Below are positions 1-8,742 of a DNA stretch of 64,000 nt, piece after piece. The notes under the pieces were generated by a model. That model made no database searches, had not been told where the DNA came from, and saw only the letters and a list, made by a program, of their open reading frames with translations. Within the stretch, counting starts at the first letter, position 1. Each line of letters opens with the position of its first letter. Source of the DNA: an uncultured Flavobacteriales bacterium (GTDB lineage: Bacteria; Bacteroidota; Bacteroidia; CAIKAF01); assembly GCA_903825395.1 (NCBI GenBank), contig CAIKAF010000026.1:18524-82523 (forward strand), given 5' to 3'. A program made the translations under genes and the position numbers.

Positions 1-2
1 AT

Positions 3-1349
3 GGACAGGTGATTTTTATTCATTCCCTTAGTACCCAAACCTCTGAAAGTCGATTTGTCTTTGCGGATAAGCCAAGTGCGGATTTTCATCTTGTTCAGCA
101 CCGAACCAAAGACGTACTGTATTACCCTACCCACCGGGAAGGCTTGTTTTGGATACTAACCAACTGGCAGGCCTTGAATTTTAGGGTGATGACGGCCAAG
201 CTGGATCATTCTGGAATGGAGCATTGGAACGAAGTCATTGAACACCGGCCCGAGGTGTTGATTGAATCTATAGAGCCCTTTGCCGATGTGTTTGTGTTTC
301 AAGAACGCCACCAAGGTCAACAGCGCCTTCGCATATTTCCCATGCACCAGCAGGCGCCGGCCGACCATTTTGTGCCCTTGAGCGAGCAGGCCTTTTCAAT
401 CTGGCTGGACGCGAATCCAGAGCATAAAACCCAGGTGTTGCGCTTTGGCTATACCTCCCTGACTCGACCGGTTTCAACCATGGAATACCACCTCAATACG
501 GGAGAAATTAAGGTGCTGAAAGAACAGGAGGTAGTGGGTGGGCATTTGCCCGAAGCCTATTATAGTGAACGGGTTTGGGCGAAATCTCAAGACGGAACGC
601 AAGTTCCCATTAGCTTGGTTTACAAAAAGGAACTCTTCAAAAAGGGGACAAACCCATGTTTGTTGTATGGATACGGCAGCTATGGAATTTCCTTGGATCC
701 TTGGTTTAGTTCGGCCCGCCTTTCTTTGTTGGATCGGGGCTGGGTATTTGCCATTGCCCATGTGCGCGGAGGCCAGGAATTGGGCCGGCAGTGGTACGAA
801 AGCGGTAAAAAGCATCAAAAGAAAAACACCTTTCTGGACTTTATTGCCTGTGGAGAAGCGTTGATAGAACAAGGCTTTTCGGCGGCCGGGCATCTGCATG
901 CCATGGGGGGCAGCGCCGGAGGACTGCTCATGGGCGCATGTTTGAACATGCGGCCCGATTTGTGGAAGTCGGTGGTGGCTCAGGTGCCCTTTGTAGATGT
1001 GGTTACCACGATGTTGGACGACAGCATACCGTTAACTACCGGAGAATACGATGAATGGGGCAACCCCAACGATCCCGCCTATTTTGGCAGTATGTTGGAA
1101 TATTCGCCCTACGATCAAGTTCGGCAAGCGGCCTACCCGGATATCTTGGTAACCACCGGTTACCATGATTCTCAGGTTCAGTACTGGGAGCCGGCCAAAT
1201 GGGTAGCGCGGTTCAGGGAGCTCAATGCCGGTATGCCCCAACTGCTGTTTTACACCGACCTGAACAGTGGTCACGGCGGACAAAGCGGTCGGTTTGAACG
1301 CTTAAAAGAATTGGCCTTGGAATACGCGTTTTTGATTGGGCGAGGTTGA
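3..1349 (+). CDS. Oligopeptidase B / prolyl oligopeptidase family (S9A), 5' end truncated by window edge
   Basis: Translation has GYGSYG, AHVRGGQELGRQWYESGK, GGSAGGLLMG catalytic Ser motif, TGYHDSQV and GHGG His motif; frame open to the window edge. Confidence 0.9.
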   Translation, partial: GQVIFIHSLSTQTSESRFVFADKPSADFHLVQHRTKDVLYYPTHREGLFWILTNWQALNFRVMTAKLDHSGMEHWNEVIEHRPEVLIESIEPFADVFVFQERHQGQQRLRIFPMHQQAPADHFVPLSEQAFSIWLDANPEHKTQVLRFGYTSLTRPVSTMEYHLNTGEIKVLKEQEVVGGHLPEAYYSERVWAKSQDGTQVPISLVYKKELFKKGTNPCLLYGYGSYGISLDPWFSSARLSLLDRGWVFAIAHVRGGQELGRQWYESGKKHQKKNTFLDFIACGEALIEQGFSAAGHLHAMGGSAGGLLMGACLNMRPDLWKSVVAQVPFVDVVTTMLDDSIPLTTGEYDEWGNPNDPAYFGSMLEYSPYDQVRQAAYPDILVTTGYHDSQVQYWEPAKWVARFRELNAGMPQLLFYTDLNSGHGGQSGRFERLKELALEYAFLIGRG

Positions 1350-1579
1350 GGCCGCCAAAAATCCCATTGGAATTTAATGTCTTTAAACGTGCAAAAGACC
1401 CGCATAACTAGCTAAAAAAAAACAGCAATCCAAGGAAAAATTAGACAGGAATGGAAAAGAGGATTGCCTTTAAGTGAAAAATGAACAGCGGCGGTGGTGT
1501 TTTAAGAGCCAATACAACAGTTTGGGTACATCCATAGGTTGAATTGCGGTCCATTGTACGTGCTTTGCTTCTCAAATGC

Positions 1580-1704
1580 ACAAAATTCCTACAACTTTCC
1601 GGCATTTCTGGCATTTTCTCGTACGACTTTCCGGCAATCATGCCATTTTCTCGTACGACTTTTTGGCAATTCCGCCATTTTTCCCCACGACTTTCCCGCA
1701 ACCA
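1580..1704. repeat. Imperfect tandem minisatellite, about 32-bp unit, about 4 copies (gccattttctcgtacgactttccggcaat)
   Basis: Units at 1580, 1610, 1642 and 1674 align with 30-32 bp period. Confidence 0.75.
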
Positions 1705-1746
1705 CCCCCGATTTGAATTCAGTTGCCTTTTAAAACCACGCCGCCC

Positions 1747-1888
1747 GCGGCAGGGATTGACGAGGCTACCCCGCAAGGACTGAAACGGAAGCCGGCCCCC
1801 GCACGGCAGAGCGACGTGAGGAGCTACTGCCGGGCAAGGGCCGGCCCGTTTTCAGGCCGCGGAGTAGCCCGGAAAGCCCGGCTGCCGC
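1747..1888 (+). repeat. Structured intergenic element copy 1 (~145-bp family)
   Basis: GCGGCAGGGATTGA...GCGACGTGAGGAGC...GGAAAGCCCGGCTGCCGC; shared with nine other loci. Confidence 0.9.
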
Positions 1889-1902
1889 CCCGCCGCCCCG
1901 TA

Positions 1903-1924
1903 GAGCCACAAAATATTGTGGCTC
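1903..1924. repeat. REP-like palindrome GAGCCACAAAATATTGTGGCTC
   Basis: Near-perfect 22-bp palindrome. Confidence 0.7.
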
Positions 1925-1971
1925 CACCTCCGCCGCCCCGCCGATCCGTACACCCATGGCATACCGTGGGT

Positions 1972-1993
1972 GAGCCAAGGCATGCCTTGGCTC
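1972..1993. repeat. REP-like perfect palindrome GAGCCAAGGCATGCCTTGGCTC
   Basis: Identical 22-mer recurs at 4950-4971; 21/22 at 4714-4735. Confidence 0.9.
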
Positions 1994-1996
1994 TAC

Positions 1997-2027
1997 TTTG
2001 ACATCACCTCGCCCTTGATTACCTTTG
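1997..2027 (+). promoter_or_regulatory. Bacteroidota-type promoter of aspS: TTTG-N19-TACCTTTG
   Basis: TTTG at 1997-2000 and TACCTTTG at 2020-2027 fit the -33/-7 consensus spacing. Confidence 0.7.
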
Positions 2028-2044
2028 TGCCTTACACGCTAAAC

Positions 2045-3790
2045 ATGTATAGAACACACACCTGTGGAGAATTGAGGCTGGCCGATGTTGGCCGGGAGGT
2101 AACCCTGAGCGGCTGGGTGCAGCGCAACCGAGATTTGGGAGGAATGACTTTTGTTGACCTGCGCGACCGATATGGTATTACTCAGCTGTCGTTTAACCTG
2201 GAAGCTCGCCCCGAAATGACCGAGCAAGCACGGAAACTGGGTCGGGAATTTGTGCTGCAGGTGAGCGGCACTGTTACCGAACGCGAAAGCAAAAACCTCA
2301 ATATGCCCACCGGCGAGATTGAAATTCGCGTAACTCGAATGCAGGTGTTGAACGCCAGCGAAACCCCTCCCTTCACCATTGAAGAGCTTAGCGACGGCGG
2401 AGATGAACTGCGCATGAAATACCGCTACCTGGATTTGCGCCGGCCGAACATGCAGCGCCAACTCATGTTGAGGCACCAAACCGCCCAAGCCGTACGGGAA
2501 TACCTGAATTCCAATGCCTTTTTGGAAATTGAAACTCCATTTTTAATCCGCTCTACCCCCGAAGGTGCCCGCGATTTTGTGGTGCCCAGCCGCATGCAAG
2601 CCGGACAGTTTTACGCCCTGCCCCAATCGCCACAAACCTTTAAGCAGCTGCTCATGGTGTCGGGCTACGACCGCTATTACCAAATTGTACGTTGCTTCCG
2701 CGACGAAGATTTGCGCTCAGACCGGCAGCCTGAATTTACCCAAATCGACTGCGAAATGGCTTTTGTAGAGCGCGAAGATGTGTTGGCCACCTTTGAAGGA
2801 TTGCTGCGGCATATTTTTAAACAGGTAAAAGGCATTGAATTGCCCGAATTCCTGCGGCTCTCGTACGACGAAGCCATGGAAAAATACGGCTCAGACAAGC
2901 CCGATTTGCGCTTTGGCATGGAAATTCACAATGTTACCGCCCTGACTCGGAACGGAGCTTTCCCCGTGTTTGAGCAGGCCGAAACGGTGCAAGGCATTTG
3001 TGTGCCCGGAGCTGCCGAATGGTCGCGCAAGCAACTCGATACCTGGACCGATTGGGTTAAGCGCCCGCAAATCGGAGCCCAAGGTATGGTTTGGCTGAAA
3101 GTGGCCGAAGACGGTAGCCTAAAAAGCAGTGTCGATAAATTTTATTCTGAATCTGAACTGAAAACTTGGGCTGAGGCCCTTTCGGCCCAACCCAACAGCT
3201 TGATTTTACTGCTGTCTGGCGTTCGCCACAAAGTTCAAAAGCAACTGGGGGCGCTTCGCCTGGCGATTGCCGATGAACTGGGTATGCGCTCTGCCGATTC
3301 GTTTTGTCCCCTTTGGGTGCTTGACTTCCCCATGTTTGAATTTGACGAGGAGCAAGGCCGTTGGTTTGCCATGCACCATCCCTTTACCAGTCCTTATGGC
3401 GCCGATTATGAGGAAGTAAAGAAAAATCCGGGAGCGGTGCGCGCCAATGCCTATGATTTGGTTTTAAACGGCAGCGAAATTGCCGGGGGCTCCATTCGGA
3501 TTCACAGCCGCGAAATTCAAGAAACCGTGTTTGCCTTGCTGGGACTGTCGGCGGAGGAAGCTGAAAAGCAATTCGGATTCTTGCTGAACGCCTTTCGGTA
3601 TGGGGCTCCGCCTCACGGCGGCATCGCCTTTGGCTTCGATCGACTGTGTTCCATCTTGGCCGGGCTAGACAGCATCCGCGATGTGATAGCCTTCCCCAAG
3701 AACAATGCCGGTCGAGATTTAATGATTGATGCGCCGGCTGAAATTGATGCGCAGCAATGGAAGGAATTGAATTTGAAATCTACGTTGTAA
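2045..3790 (+). CDS. aspS: Aspartate--tRNA ligase
   Basis: [42 protein letters not shown]; class II motifs [16 protein letters not shown] and [13 protein letters not shown] at 2045 preferred over the upstream extension that runs through repeats. Confidence 0.97.
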   Translation: MYRTHTCGELRLADVGREVTLSGWVQRNRDLGGMTFVDLRDRYGITQLSFNLEARPEMTEQARKLGREFVLQVSGTVTERESKNLNMPTGEIEIRVTRMQVLNASETPPFTIEELSDGGDELRMKYRYLDLRRPNMQRQLMLRHQTAQAVREYLNSNAFLEIETPFLIRSTPEGARDFVVPSRMQAGQFYALPQSPQTFKQLLMVSGYDRYYQIVRCFRDEDLRSDRQPEFTQIDCEMAFVEREDVLATFEGLLRHIFKQVKGIELPEFLRLSYDEAMEKYGSDKPDLRFGMEIHNVTALTRNGAFPVFEQAETVQGICVPGAAEWSRKQLDTWTDWVKRPQIGAQGMVWLKVAEDGSLKSSVDKFYSESELKTWAEALSAQPNSLILLLSGVRHKVQKQLGALRLAIADELGMRSADSFCPLWVLDFPMFEFDEEQGRWFAMHHPFTSPYGADYEEVKKNPGAVRANAYDLVLNGSEIAGGSIRIHSREIQETVFALLGLSAEEAEKQFGFLLNAFRYGAPPHGGIAFGFDRLCSILAGLDSIRDVIAFPKNNAGRDLMIDAPAEIDAQQWKELNLKSTL

Positions 3791-3964
3791 CCGCTTCGAT
3801 GGGGCGGAATGCAGCAGCCGGATTGCCTCCTGAGGTCGGCTTAGCCGGGGCATTGCAGTACCGTCGCTTGCTGTGCAACTCCTTCAAGGGGCTCATTGGC
3901 CTTGCTTGCAGTACAACAGCTCTAAATTGCGCTCAGGCAGAATGGTGCTTAAGAACAGGGGCTC

Positions 3965-4714
3965 ATGGCTGAAACCAATACCCATTCCCAAACCCATTTT
4001 ATCGCCTCGCTGGCAGCAGTGATGTGGCAGTACTATTTTGCCGGGCAATTCGCCCTGACCTTGCTGTTGTTTTATCCCTATTTATGGTGGTGTTTTCGTT
4101 CTCCCCGCCGCTACCATCGGGCATTGAATGTACAGCGGTTTTGGTCGGAGTATTTGTTGGACACCGTTGGAATTCGGGTTAAAATAATTGGTGAATTACC
4201 CAGGCCCGAAGAGGGGCCTTATGTGTTTACGCCCAATCACCGGAATTTTCTGGATATTTTGTTGATGTATTTTGTCGCGCGCGGGCCTTTTCATTTTATG
4301 GCCAAGGCCGAGCTGGCGCGGGTGCCGCTGTTTGGCATATTGTTCAGCAAAACACACATACCGTTTAACCGAAGCAGTCCCTCGGAGGCCTCATTGGCAT
4401 TTCGCCGGGGGCTTGGCGAGCTCAAGAACGGCATGAGTTTGGTGGTATTTCCCGAGGCAACGCAAAATCCGCGGGCCGATGGCTTATTGCCCTTTAAAGA
4501 GGGGGCCTTTAAATTGGCAGAAGAGGCCGGAGTTCCGGTGGTGGGCGTCTATTTCGAGAACAATTTGGAGCGGCTTCCCCATTCCCGCGATTTATTCCGC
4601 TGGCCGGGCAGGGGCGGCCCCGGCGAGGTACGGATTCGCATCATGCCCCCGGTTTCAGGCTCGGCAGAATTCACCCGCCAGCATGTGCGCAGCACGATGG
4701 AGGGTTGGTTGTAG
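3965..4714 (+). CDS. 1-acyl-sn-glycerol-3-phosphate acyltransferase family (PlsC-like)
   Basis: FTPNHRNFLDIL (NHxxxxD), VVFPEATQNPRADGLLPFKEGAFKLA. Confidence 0.88.
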   Translation: MAETNTHSQTHFIASLAAVMWQYYFAGQFALTLLLFYPYLWWCFRSPRRYHRALNVQRFWSEYLLDTVGIRVKIIGELPRPEEGPYVFTPNHRNFLDILLMYFVARGPFHFMAKAELARVPLFGILFSKTHIPFNRSSPSEASLAFRRGLGELKNGMSLVVFPEATQNPRADGLLPFKEGAFKLAEEAGVPVVGVYFENNLERLPHSRDLFRWPGRGGPGEVRIRIMPPVSGSAEFTRQHVRSTMEGWL

Positions 4715-4735
4715 AGCCAAGGCATGCCTTGGCTA
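4714..4735. repeat. REP-like palindrome beginning on the last base of the plsC-like stop codon
   Basis: gagccaaggcatgccttggcta. Confidence 0.85.
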
Positions 4736-4949
4736 AACGATTATGGAATAGCGCCAAGGTATGCCTTGGGTAAGCCAATCCAATCAAATCCAAGGTATAA
4801 CCTTGCCTCAGCCAATCCAATCCAAGGCATGCCAAAGCCAATCCGATCCAAGGCACGTCGTGGCTCTGGCTCTCACATAAATCGTGTTTTTTTGGTCTGA
4901 GCCAAGGCATTTCGTGGTTCTCAAACAAATCCTGTTTTGTTTTTGGTCT
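4736..4949. repeat. Degenerate cluster of AAGGCATGCCTTGG-type palindromes and direct repeats (ttttggtctgagccaaggcat x2)
   Basis: Repeated ccaaggyatgcc cores, gagccaaggcatttcgtggttctc at 4899-4922. Confidence 0.75.
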
Positions 4950-4971
4950 GAGCCAAGGCATGCCTTGGCTC
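4950..4971. repeat. REP-like perfect palindrome GAGCCAAGGCATGCCTTGGCTC
   Basis: Same 22-mer as 1972-1993. Confidence 0.9.
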
Positions 4972-5004
4972 TACTGCGGCCGGGAATTTTAAGCAATTTT
5001 TTTT

Positions 5005-5148
5005 GGCGGCAGCCGGACTTTCCGGGCTACTCCGCGGTCCGAAAACGGGCCGGCAGGAGGCGGGCAGTAGCTCCTAAAGTCGCTCTGCCCACCCGCTGCC
5101 GTCTGCCGTTTCGGCCCTTGCGGGGTAGCCTCGTCAATCCCTGCCGCG
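5005..5148 (-). repeat. Structured intergenic element copy 2
   Basis: GGCGGCAGCCGGACTTTCCGGGCTACTCCGCGG...GCTCCTAAAGTCG...CAATCCCTGCCGC. Confidence 0.9.
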
Positions 5149-5157
5149 GGCGCCGTC

Positions 5158-5258
5158 GGGGCAGACCTACGTGTCTGCCCTTTAGACCTACGTGTCTGCC
5201 CTTTAGACCTACGTGTCTGCCCTTTAGACCTACGTGTCTGCCCTTTAGACCTACGTGT
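5158..5258. repeat. GGGGCAGAC-CTACGT-GTCTGCCC hairpin expanded into 21-bp tandem repeat (agacctacgtgtctgcccttt, ~4.5 copies)
   Basis: Units start at 5163, 5184, 5205, 5226 and 5247. Confidence 0.92.
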
Positions 5259-5284
5259 CACGTGGCCGCCCTAACGTCAGGCCC

Positions 5285-5809
5285 TCAACGCGACGGGGCA
5301 TACACGTAGGTATGCCCCCTCCGACAAAAAACCATCCGCTTAATGGTCTCGGCCTCATAATCACCGGTAATGCTGGCATCAAACCCCGATTCCCTCCAAA
5401 TTTCCATCCAAACCTCCATGCTGTCGGTTTTCCAATACACCTCGTCGGCCAACTCGTTTTTGTAATAGCGGCGCTCCGGAGTCCCCCAGGTTTTTAATGC
5501 CTTTGGATAGGTGTCCCCAAGCCTAAATCCATACACTTGCCCACGAAATCCATACCCGCCTTCAAACCAGCTGCATACCAAACCAATGACCTGTTCTTCT
5601 TTCGGATTTGTATAAAAAATCAAGCCCTTTTGAGCATACAATTTTAAGTTGCCCATGCTTTTCTCCGGAGCACCCAATTCATCCAATACCTGTCCATACA
5701 TGGCTCCTAACACCGGAACATCTGAAGGGCCAACGGCTGCCGACCGCCGCACATGGCATGCGGAAACCCCGAAAAGCAACCCGACCAGCAACAGGCAATG
5801 CCGCCTCAT
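5285..5809 (-). CDS. Hypothetical lipoprotein; C-terminal residues encoded by a repeat hairpin
   Basis: MRRHCLLLVGLLFGVSAC lipobox-like signal peptide. Confidence 0.65.
   Translation of the reverse strand: MRRHCLLLVGLLFGVSACHVRRSAAVGPSDVPVLGAMYGQVLDELGAPEKSMGNLKLYAQKGLIFYTNPKEEQVIGLVCSWFEGGYGFRGQVYGFRLGDTYPKALKTWGTPERRYYKNELADEVYWKTDSMEVWMEIWRESGFDASITGDYEAETIKRMVFCRRGHTYVYAPSR
5295..5318. repeat. Hairpin GGGGCATAC-ACGTAG-GTATGCCCC
   Basis: 9-bp perfect stem; same family as 5158, 10541, 33406, 34406, 34457 and 34507. Confidence 0.9.
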
Positions 5810-6585
5810 CCCTTCAATTGCTGCAAAATACCTCTGGCCGTTGGCTCTAAGATAAGCCGCCCTGAAATTCCTGCCCGTTCTTGCAATAGGCTATCCCAAT
5901 GCTCGGTTCCAGCCCAACACACTTTTTTGATGTTCGTTAGTGCATCGCGGCTGCTCTGAGCCAAGCGCTGAGCCAACTGTTGAACGGCCGCATCCATTTC
6001 CTGGACTTCGTCGAACACTTCCATAAACAAGCCCTTTTCTCGAGCCCAAGCGGCCGATTTCCATTCCGTGGCATTGAACGCCATGTCGGAATAGGCGCTC
6101 AACCCCATTTTTCGCTCTACGGCGGGACCAACCACAAACGGCCCTATTCCTACGGCCAGCTCACTGAGTTTAATTTGAGATGCCTGGGTGGCGAAGCAAT
6201 AATCGACCGATGCCGCCAAGCCCACTCCGCCTCCAACCGCTTTTCCTTGCACCCTGCCTACTATGGGCACTGGGCAAGTTCTACAGGCATTAATGACATG
6301 CGCAAAGCCCATAAAAAACGCGTCGGCATCAGCTCGGTTGTTTAAAGAAAGCAACTCATCAAACGAGGCTCCCGCACAAAAGGCCTTCTCGCCTTCGCTG
6401 CGCAGTACTATAACATGTACCTCAGGCCGTTGCCCCTCTGTTGCAATGGCTTGGGCCAATTTTTTTAACACCCTGCCCGGCAGGCTGTTGCTTTTGGGGT
6501 GAAAAAACGAAACCGTACTTATTCCACCAATGCGTTCTACCTGAACGTCTCCTTCGTTCAAATAAACAGTTGCATCTTGTGCCAT
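5806..6585 (-). CDS. Enoyl-CoA hydratase/isomerase family protein
   Basis: LRSEGEKAFCAGASFDELL, GRVQGKAVGGGVGLAASVDYCFAT. Confidence 0.9.
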   Translation of the reverse strand: MAQDATVYLNEGDVQVERIGGISTVSFFHPKSNSLPGRVLKKLAQAIATEGQRPEVHVIVLRSEGEKAFCAGASFDELLSLNNRADADAFFMGFAHVINACRTCPVPIVGRVQGKAVGGGVGLAASVDYCFATQASQIKLSELAVGIGPFVVGPAVERKMGLSAYSDMAFNATEWKSAAWAREKGLFMEVFDEVQEMDAAVQQLAQRLAQSSRDALTNIKKVCWAGTEHWDSLLQERAGISGRLILEPTARGILQQLKG

Positions 6586-6588
6586 ATT

Positions 6589-8652
6589 TTATGCGTTTTT
6601 GCGTTGAACCAAGGTTAAGATGGTGGCCAATGCAACGGTTTCACCCGTTTCGTCGTACACTTCAACCAACCATTTTACTATACCGCGGGGTAGGTCCTCC
6701 GGATTTTTTTGCTCCTGGGCAATTTTTTCTTTTACCGTTAATCGAACTCCAATGGTGGCTCCAACGTACACAGGCTTGGTAAACCGGCAGTCTTCTAATC
6801 CATAGTTGGCCAATACCGGCCCTTTCTTCGGGTCAACGAACAACCCTGCTGCGGCCGACAAAATGAAATAGCCATGGGCAACCCTTCGTTCAAAAAGGGT
6901 GCCTTCCAGCGATGTTTCATCCATGTGGGCATAGAAATTGTCTCCGCTGATGTTGGCAAAATTCACAATGTCGGTTTCGGTAACGGTTCGTTTGTGCGTG
7001 GTTAAGGTTTCTCCAATGCTCAATTCTTCAAAATACTTGCGGAACGGATGAACCAATTCTTCGGTTTGCTTGCTGCCCGGCTGATAAACTTGGGTTATGG
7101 CGGTTAAGGTGCTGGGACTTCCTTGAATCGCCGTACGTTGCATGTAATGCATAACGCCACGTATGCCACCCATTTCTTCGCCTCCGCCCGCTCGGCCGGG
7201 ACCACCATGCACCAGGTGAGGCATAGGCGAACCATGCCCTGTGCTTTCTTTGGCGCAATCTCGGTTGTTGATCAACAAACGCCCGTGCATGCATGCCGCT
7301 CCTAAGGTGACTTCGGTGGCAAAAGCGTCATTGTAGGTGACGATACTACCCACCAAACTGCCGCCGCCCAGCTTAGCCAATTCAATGGCTTCCGCCGTAT
7401 CTCGGTATCCCATAAGGGTGCATACCGGACCAAAGGCTTCTATGGAATGGGCGGCGCTGTTGCGAAGCGGGTCGCGGGCAATCAGTACCAAGGGGGCCAT
7501 AAAAGCGCCCTTTTCTCGGTTTCCGCCCATGACTTCAAAATGGGGATCAGATCCATGGTACACATCGCAGCTTTGCAGCAACTCTTGCACTTTGGCCTGA
7601 ACGTCGCTCAATTGGTTTTTCCCCGCCAAGGGGCCCATTCGAACGCCTTCAATACGCGGATCTCCAATGGTGTTTTTGCTCAGTTTTTCTTTCAGAGCCT
7701 GGCCCACGGCTTCTTGCAATGCTTCAGGCACAATAACCCGGCGAATGGCGGTGCATTTCTGTCCGGCCTTCACGGTCATTTCGCGCAATACGTCTTTAAT
7801 AAACAGGTCGAATTCCGGCGTGCCGGGTTGGGCATCCGGGCCAAGTATGCAGCAATTCAAGGAATCGGCCTCCATGTTAAACCGGACCGAGCGGCGAATA
7901 ATAGAGGGATGGGCCTTGAGTTTAAATCCGGTATCGGCCGATCCGGTTAGGGTAACCACATCTTGAGAATCCACATAATCCAGCAAATTGCCTGCGCTGC
8001 CGCAAATAAGTTGAAGGGCACCTTCGGGTAAAATGCCCGACGCGGCGATGTCGCGCACCACGGCTTCAGCCAAAAAGCTGGTCAACGTGGCGGGTTTAAC
8101 CAAGGCAGGAACGCCCGCCAGTAAATTCACCGCAATTTTTTCCAACATTCCCCATACCGGGAAGTTAAACGCATTGATATGTACAGCAATACCTTCAAGC
8201 GGCACGGCAATATGATGTCCGATAAAGCTGCCGCCCCGCGAAAGCATTTCAGGAGCGCCATCTACATAAAATGGGGTGTCGGGCAGTTCTCGGCGCCCTT
8301 TTGAGGCGTATACAAACAGGTTGCCAATTCCACCGTCAATATCAATCCAAGAATCAACGCGGGTAGCACCCGTAGCGCTGCTGATGGCATAATAGGCCTC
8401 TTTGCGTTCGCTCAAATACATGGCTAGCGCTTTCAGCATGCGGGCCCGTTCGTGAAAGGTCATTTTTCGAAGAGCGGGTCCACCGGTTTTGCGGCCATAT
8501 TGTAAAATCGATTCGAAGTCTAAGCCTTGAGTGCTAGCCCTTGCCAGTTCGGTACCCGTTGAGGCATCGTGTAGGATTTGGCCATCGCCTTCGCCGGCAA
8601 TCCAGCGACCTAGCACGTAATTTTCCAGTTTTTTAATGTCGGTTCCTATCAT
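6589..8652 (-). CDS. paaZ: Phenylacetic acid degradation bifunctional protein PaaZ (aldehyde dehydrogenase + MaoC-like hydratase)
   Basis: N-terminal ALDH domain (KAGQKCTAIRRVIVP) fused to C-terminal MaoC domain (HMDETSLEGTLFERRVAHGYFILS). Confidence 0.92.
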   Translation of the reverse strand: MIGTDIKKLENYVLGRWIAGEGDGQILHDASTGTELARASTQGLDFESILQYGRKTGGPALRKMTFHERARMLKALAMYLSERKEAYYAISSATGATRVDSWIDIDGGIGNLFVYASKGRRELPDTPFYVDGAPEMLSRGGSFIGHHIAVPLEGIAVHINAFNFPVWGMLEKIAVNLLAGVPALVKPATLTSFLAEAVVRDIAASGILPEGALQLICGSAGNLLDYVDSQDVVTLTGSADTGFKLKAHPSIIRRSVRFNMEADSLNCCILGPDAQPGTPEFDLFIKDVLREMTVKAGQKCTAIRRVIVPEALQEAVGQALKEKLSKNTIGDPRIEGVRMGPLAGKNQLSDVQAKVQELLQSCDVYHGSDPHFEVMGGNREKGAFMAPLVLIARDPLRNSAAHSIEAFGPVCTLMGYRDTAEAIELAKLGGGSLVGSIVTYNDAFATEVTLGAACMHGRLLINNRDCAKESTGHGSPMPHLVHGGPGRAGGGEEMGGIRGVMHYMQRTAIQGSPSTLTAITQVYQPGSKQTEELVHPFRKYFEELSIGETLTTHKRTVTETDIVNFANISGDNFYAHMDETSLEGTLFERRVAHGYFILSAAAGLFVDPKKGPVLANYGLEDCRFTKPVYVGATIGVRLTVKEKIAQEQKNPEDLPRGIVKWLVEVYDETGETVALATILTLVQRKNA

Positions 8653-8742
8653 GGGGCGCAGAATTAAAGCTGTTGCTAAGGTACAAAAATGGCCTAGGCC
8701 AAGAAAGAAGTTGAGGCAATAAAACCAAATCTAGAGAAGGAA

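Noticed and set aside
474-899. Long antisense/shadow ORFs opposite real genes (e.g. 474-899, 2039-2488, 7447-7950, 8806-9306, 37284-37763, 42089-42601, 51373-51885)
   Set aside because: Entirely overlap well-supported enzyme genes on the other strand and show no recognisable motifs.
1723-2001. ORFs 1723-2001, 1766-1978, 4989-5261, 9778-10140, 9812-10165, 19659-19922, 22768-23058, 36130-36360, 36155-36379, 36174-36479, 49808-50023, 54161-54403, 54246-54623 and 59207-59545
   Set aside because: All are open frames through the GC-rich ~145-bp element or neighbouring repeats; arginine/proline-rich translations without domain features and readable in several frames. Spurious.
3757-3972. Small ORF between aspS and plsC-like gene
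   Set aside because: Overlaps the aspS 3' end out of frame, no recognisable product.
5158-5258. Possible CRISPR-like short repeats
   Set aside because: 21-bp head-to-tail repeat without spacers, derived from half of a local hairpin.
6589-8652. Complete phenylacetate catabolic island
   Set aside because: Only paaZ and one enoyl-CoA hydratase/isomerase are present; no paaABCDE, paaK or paaJ in the window.
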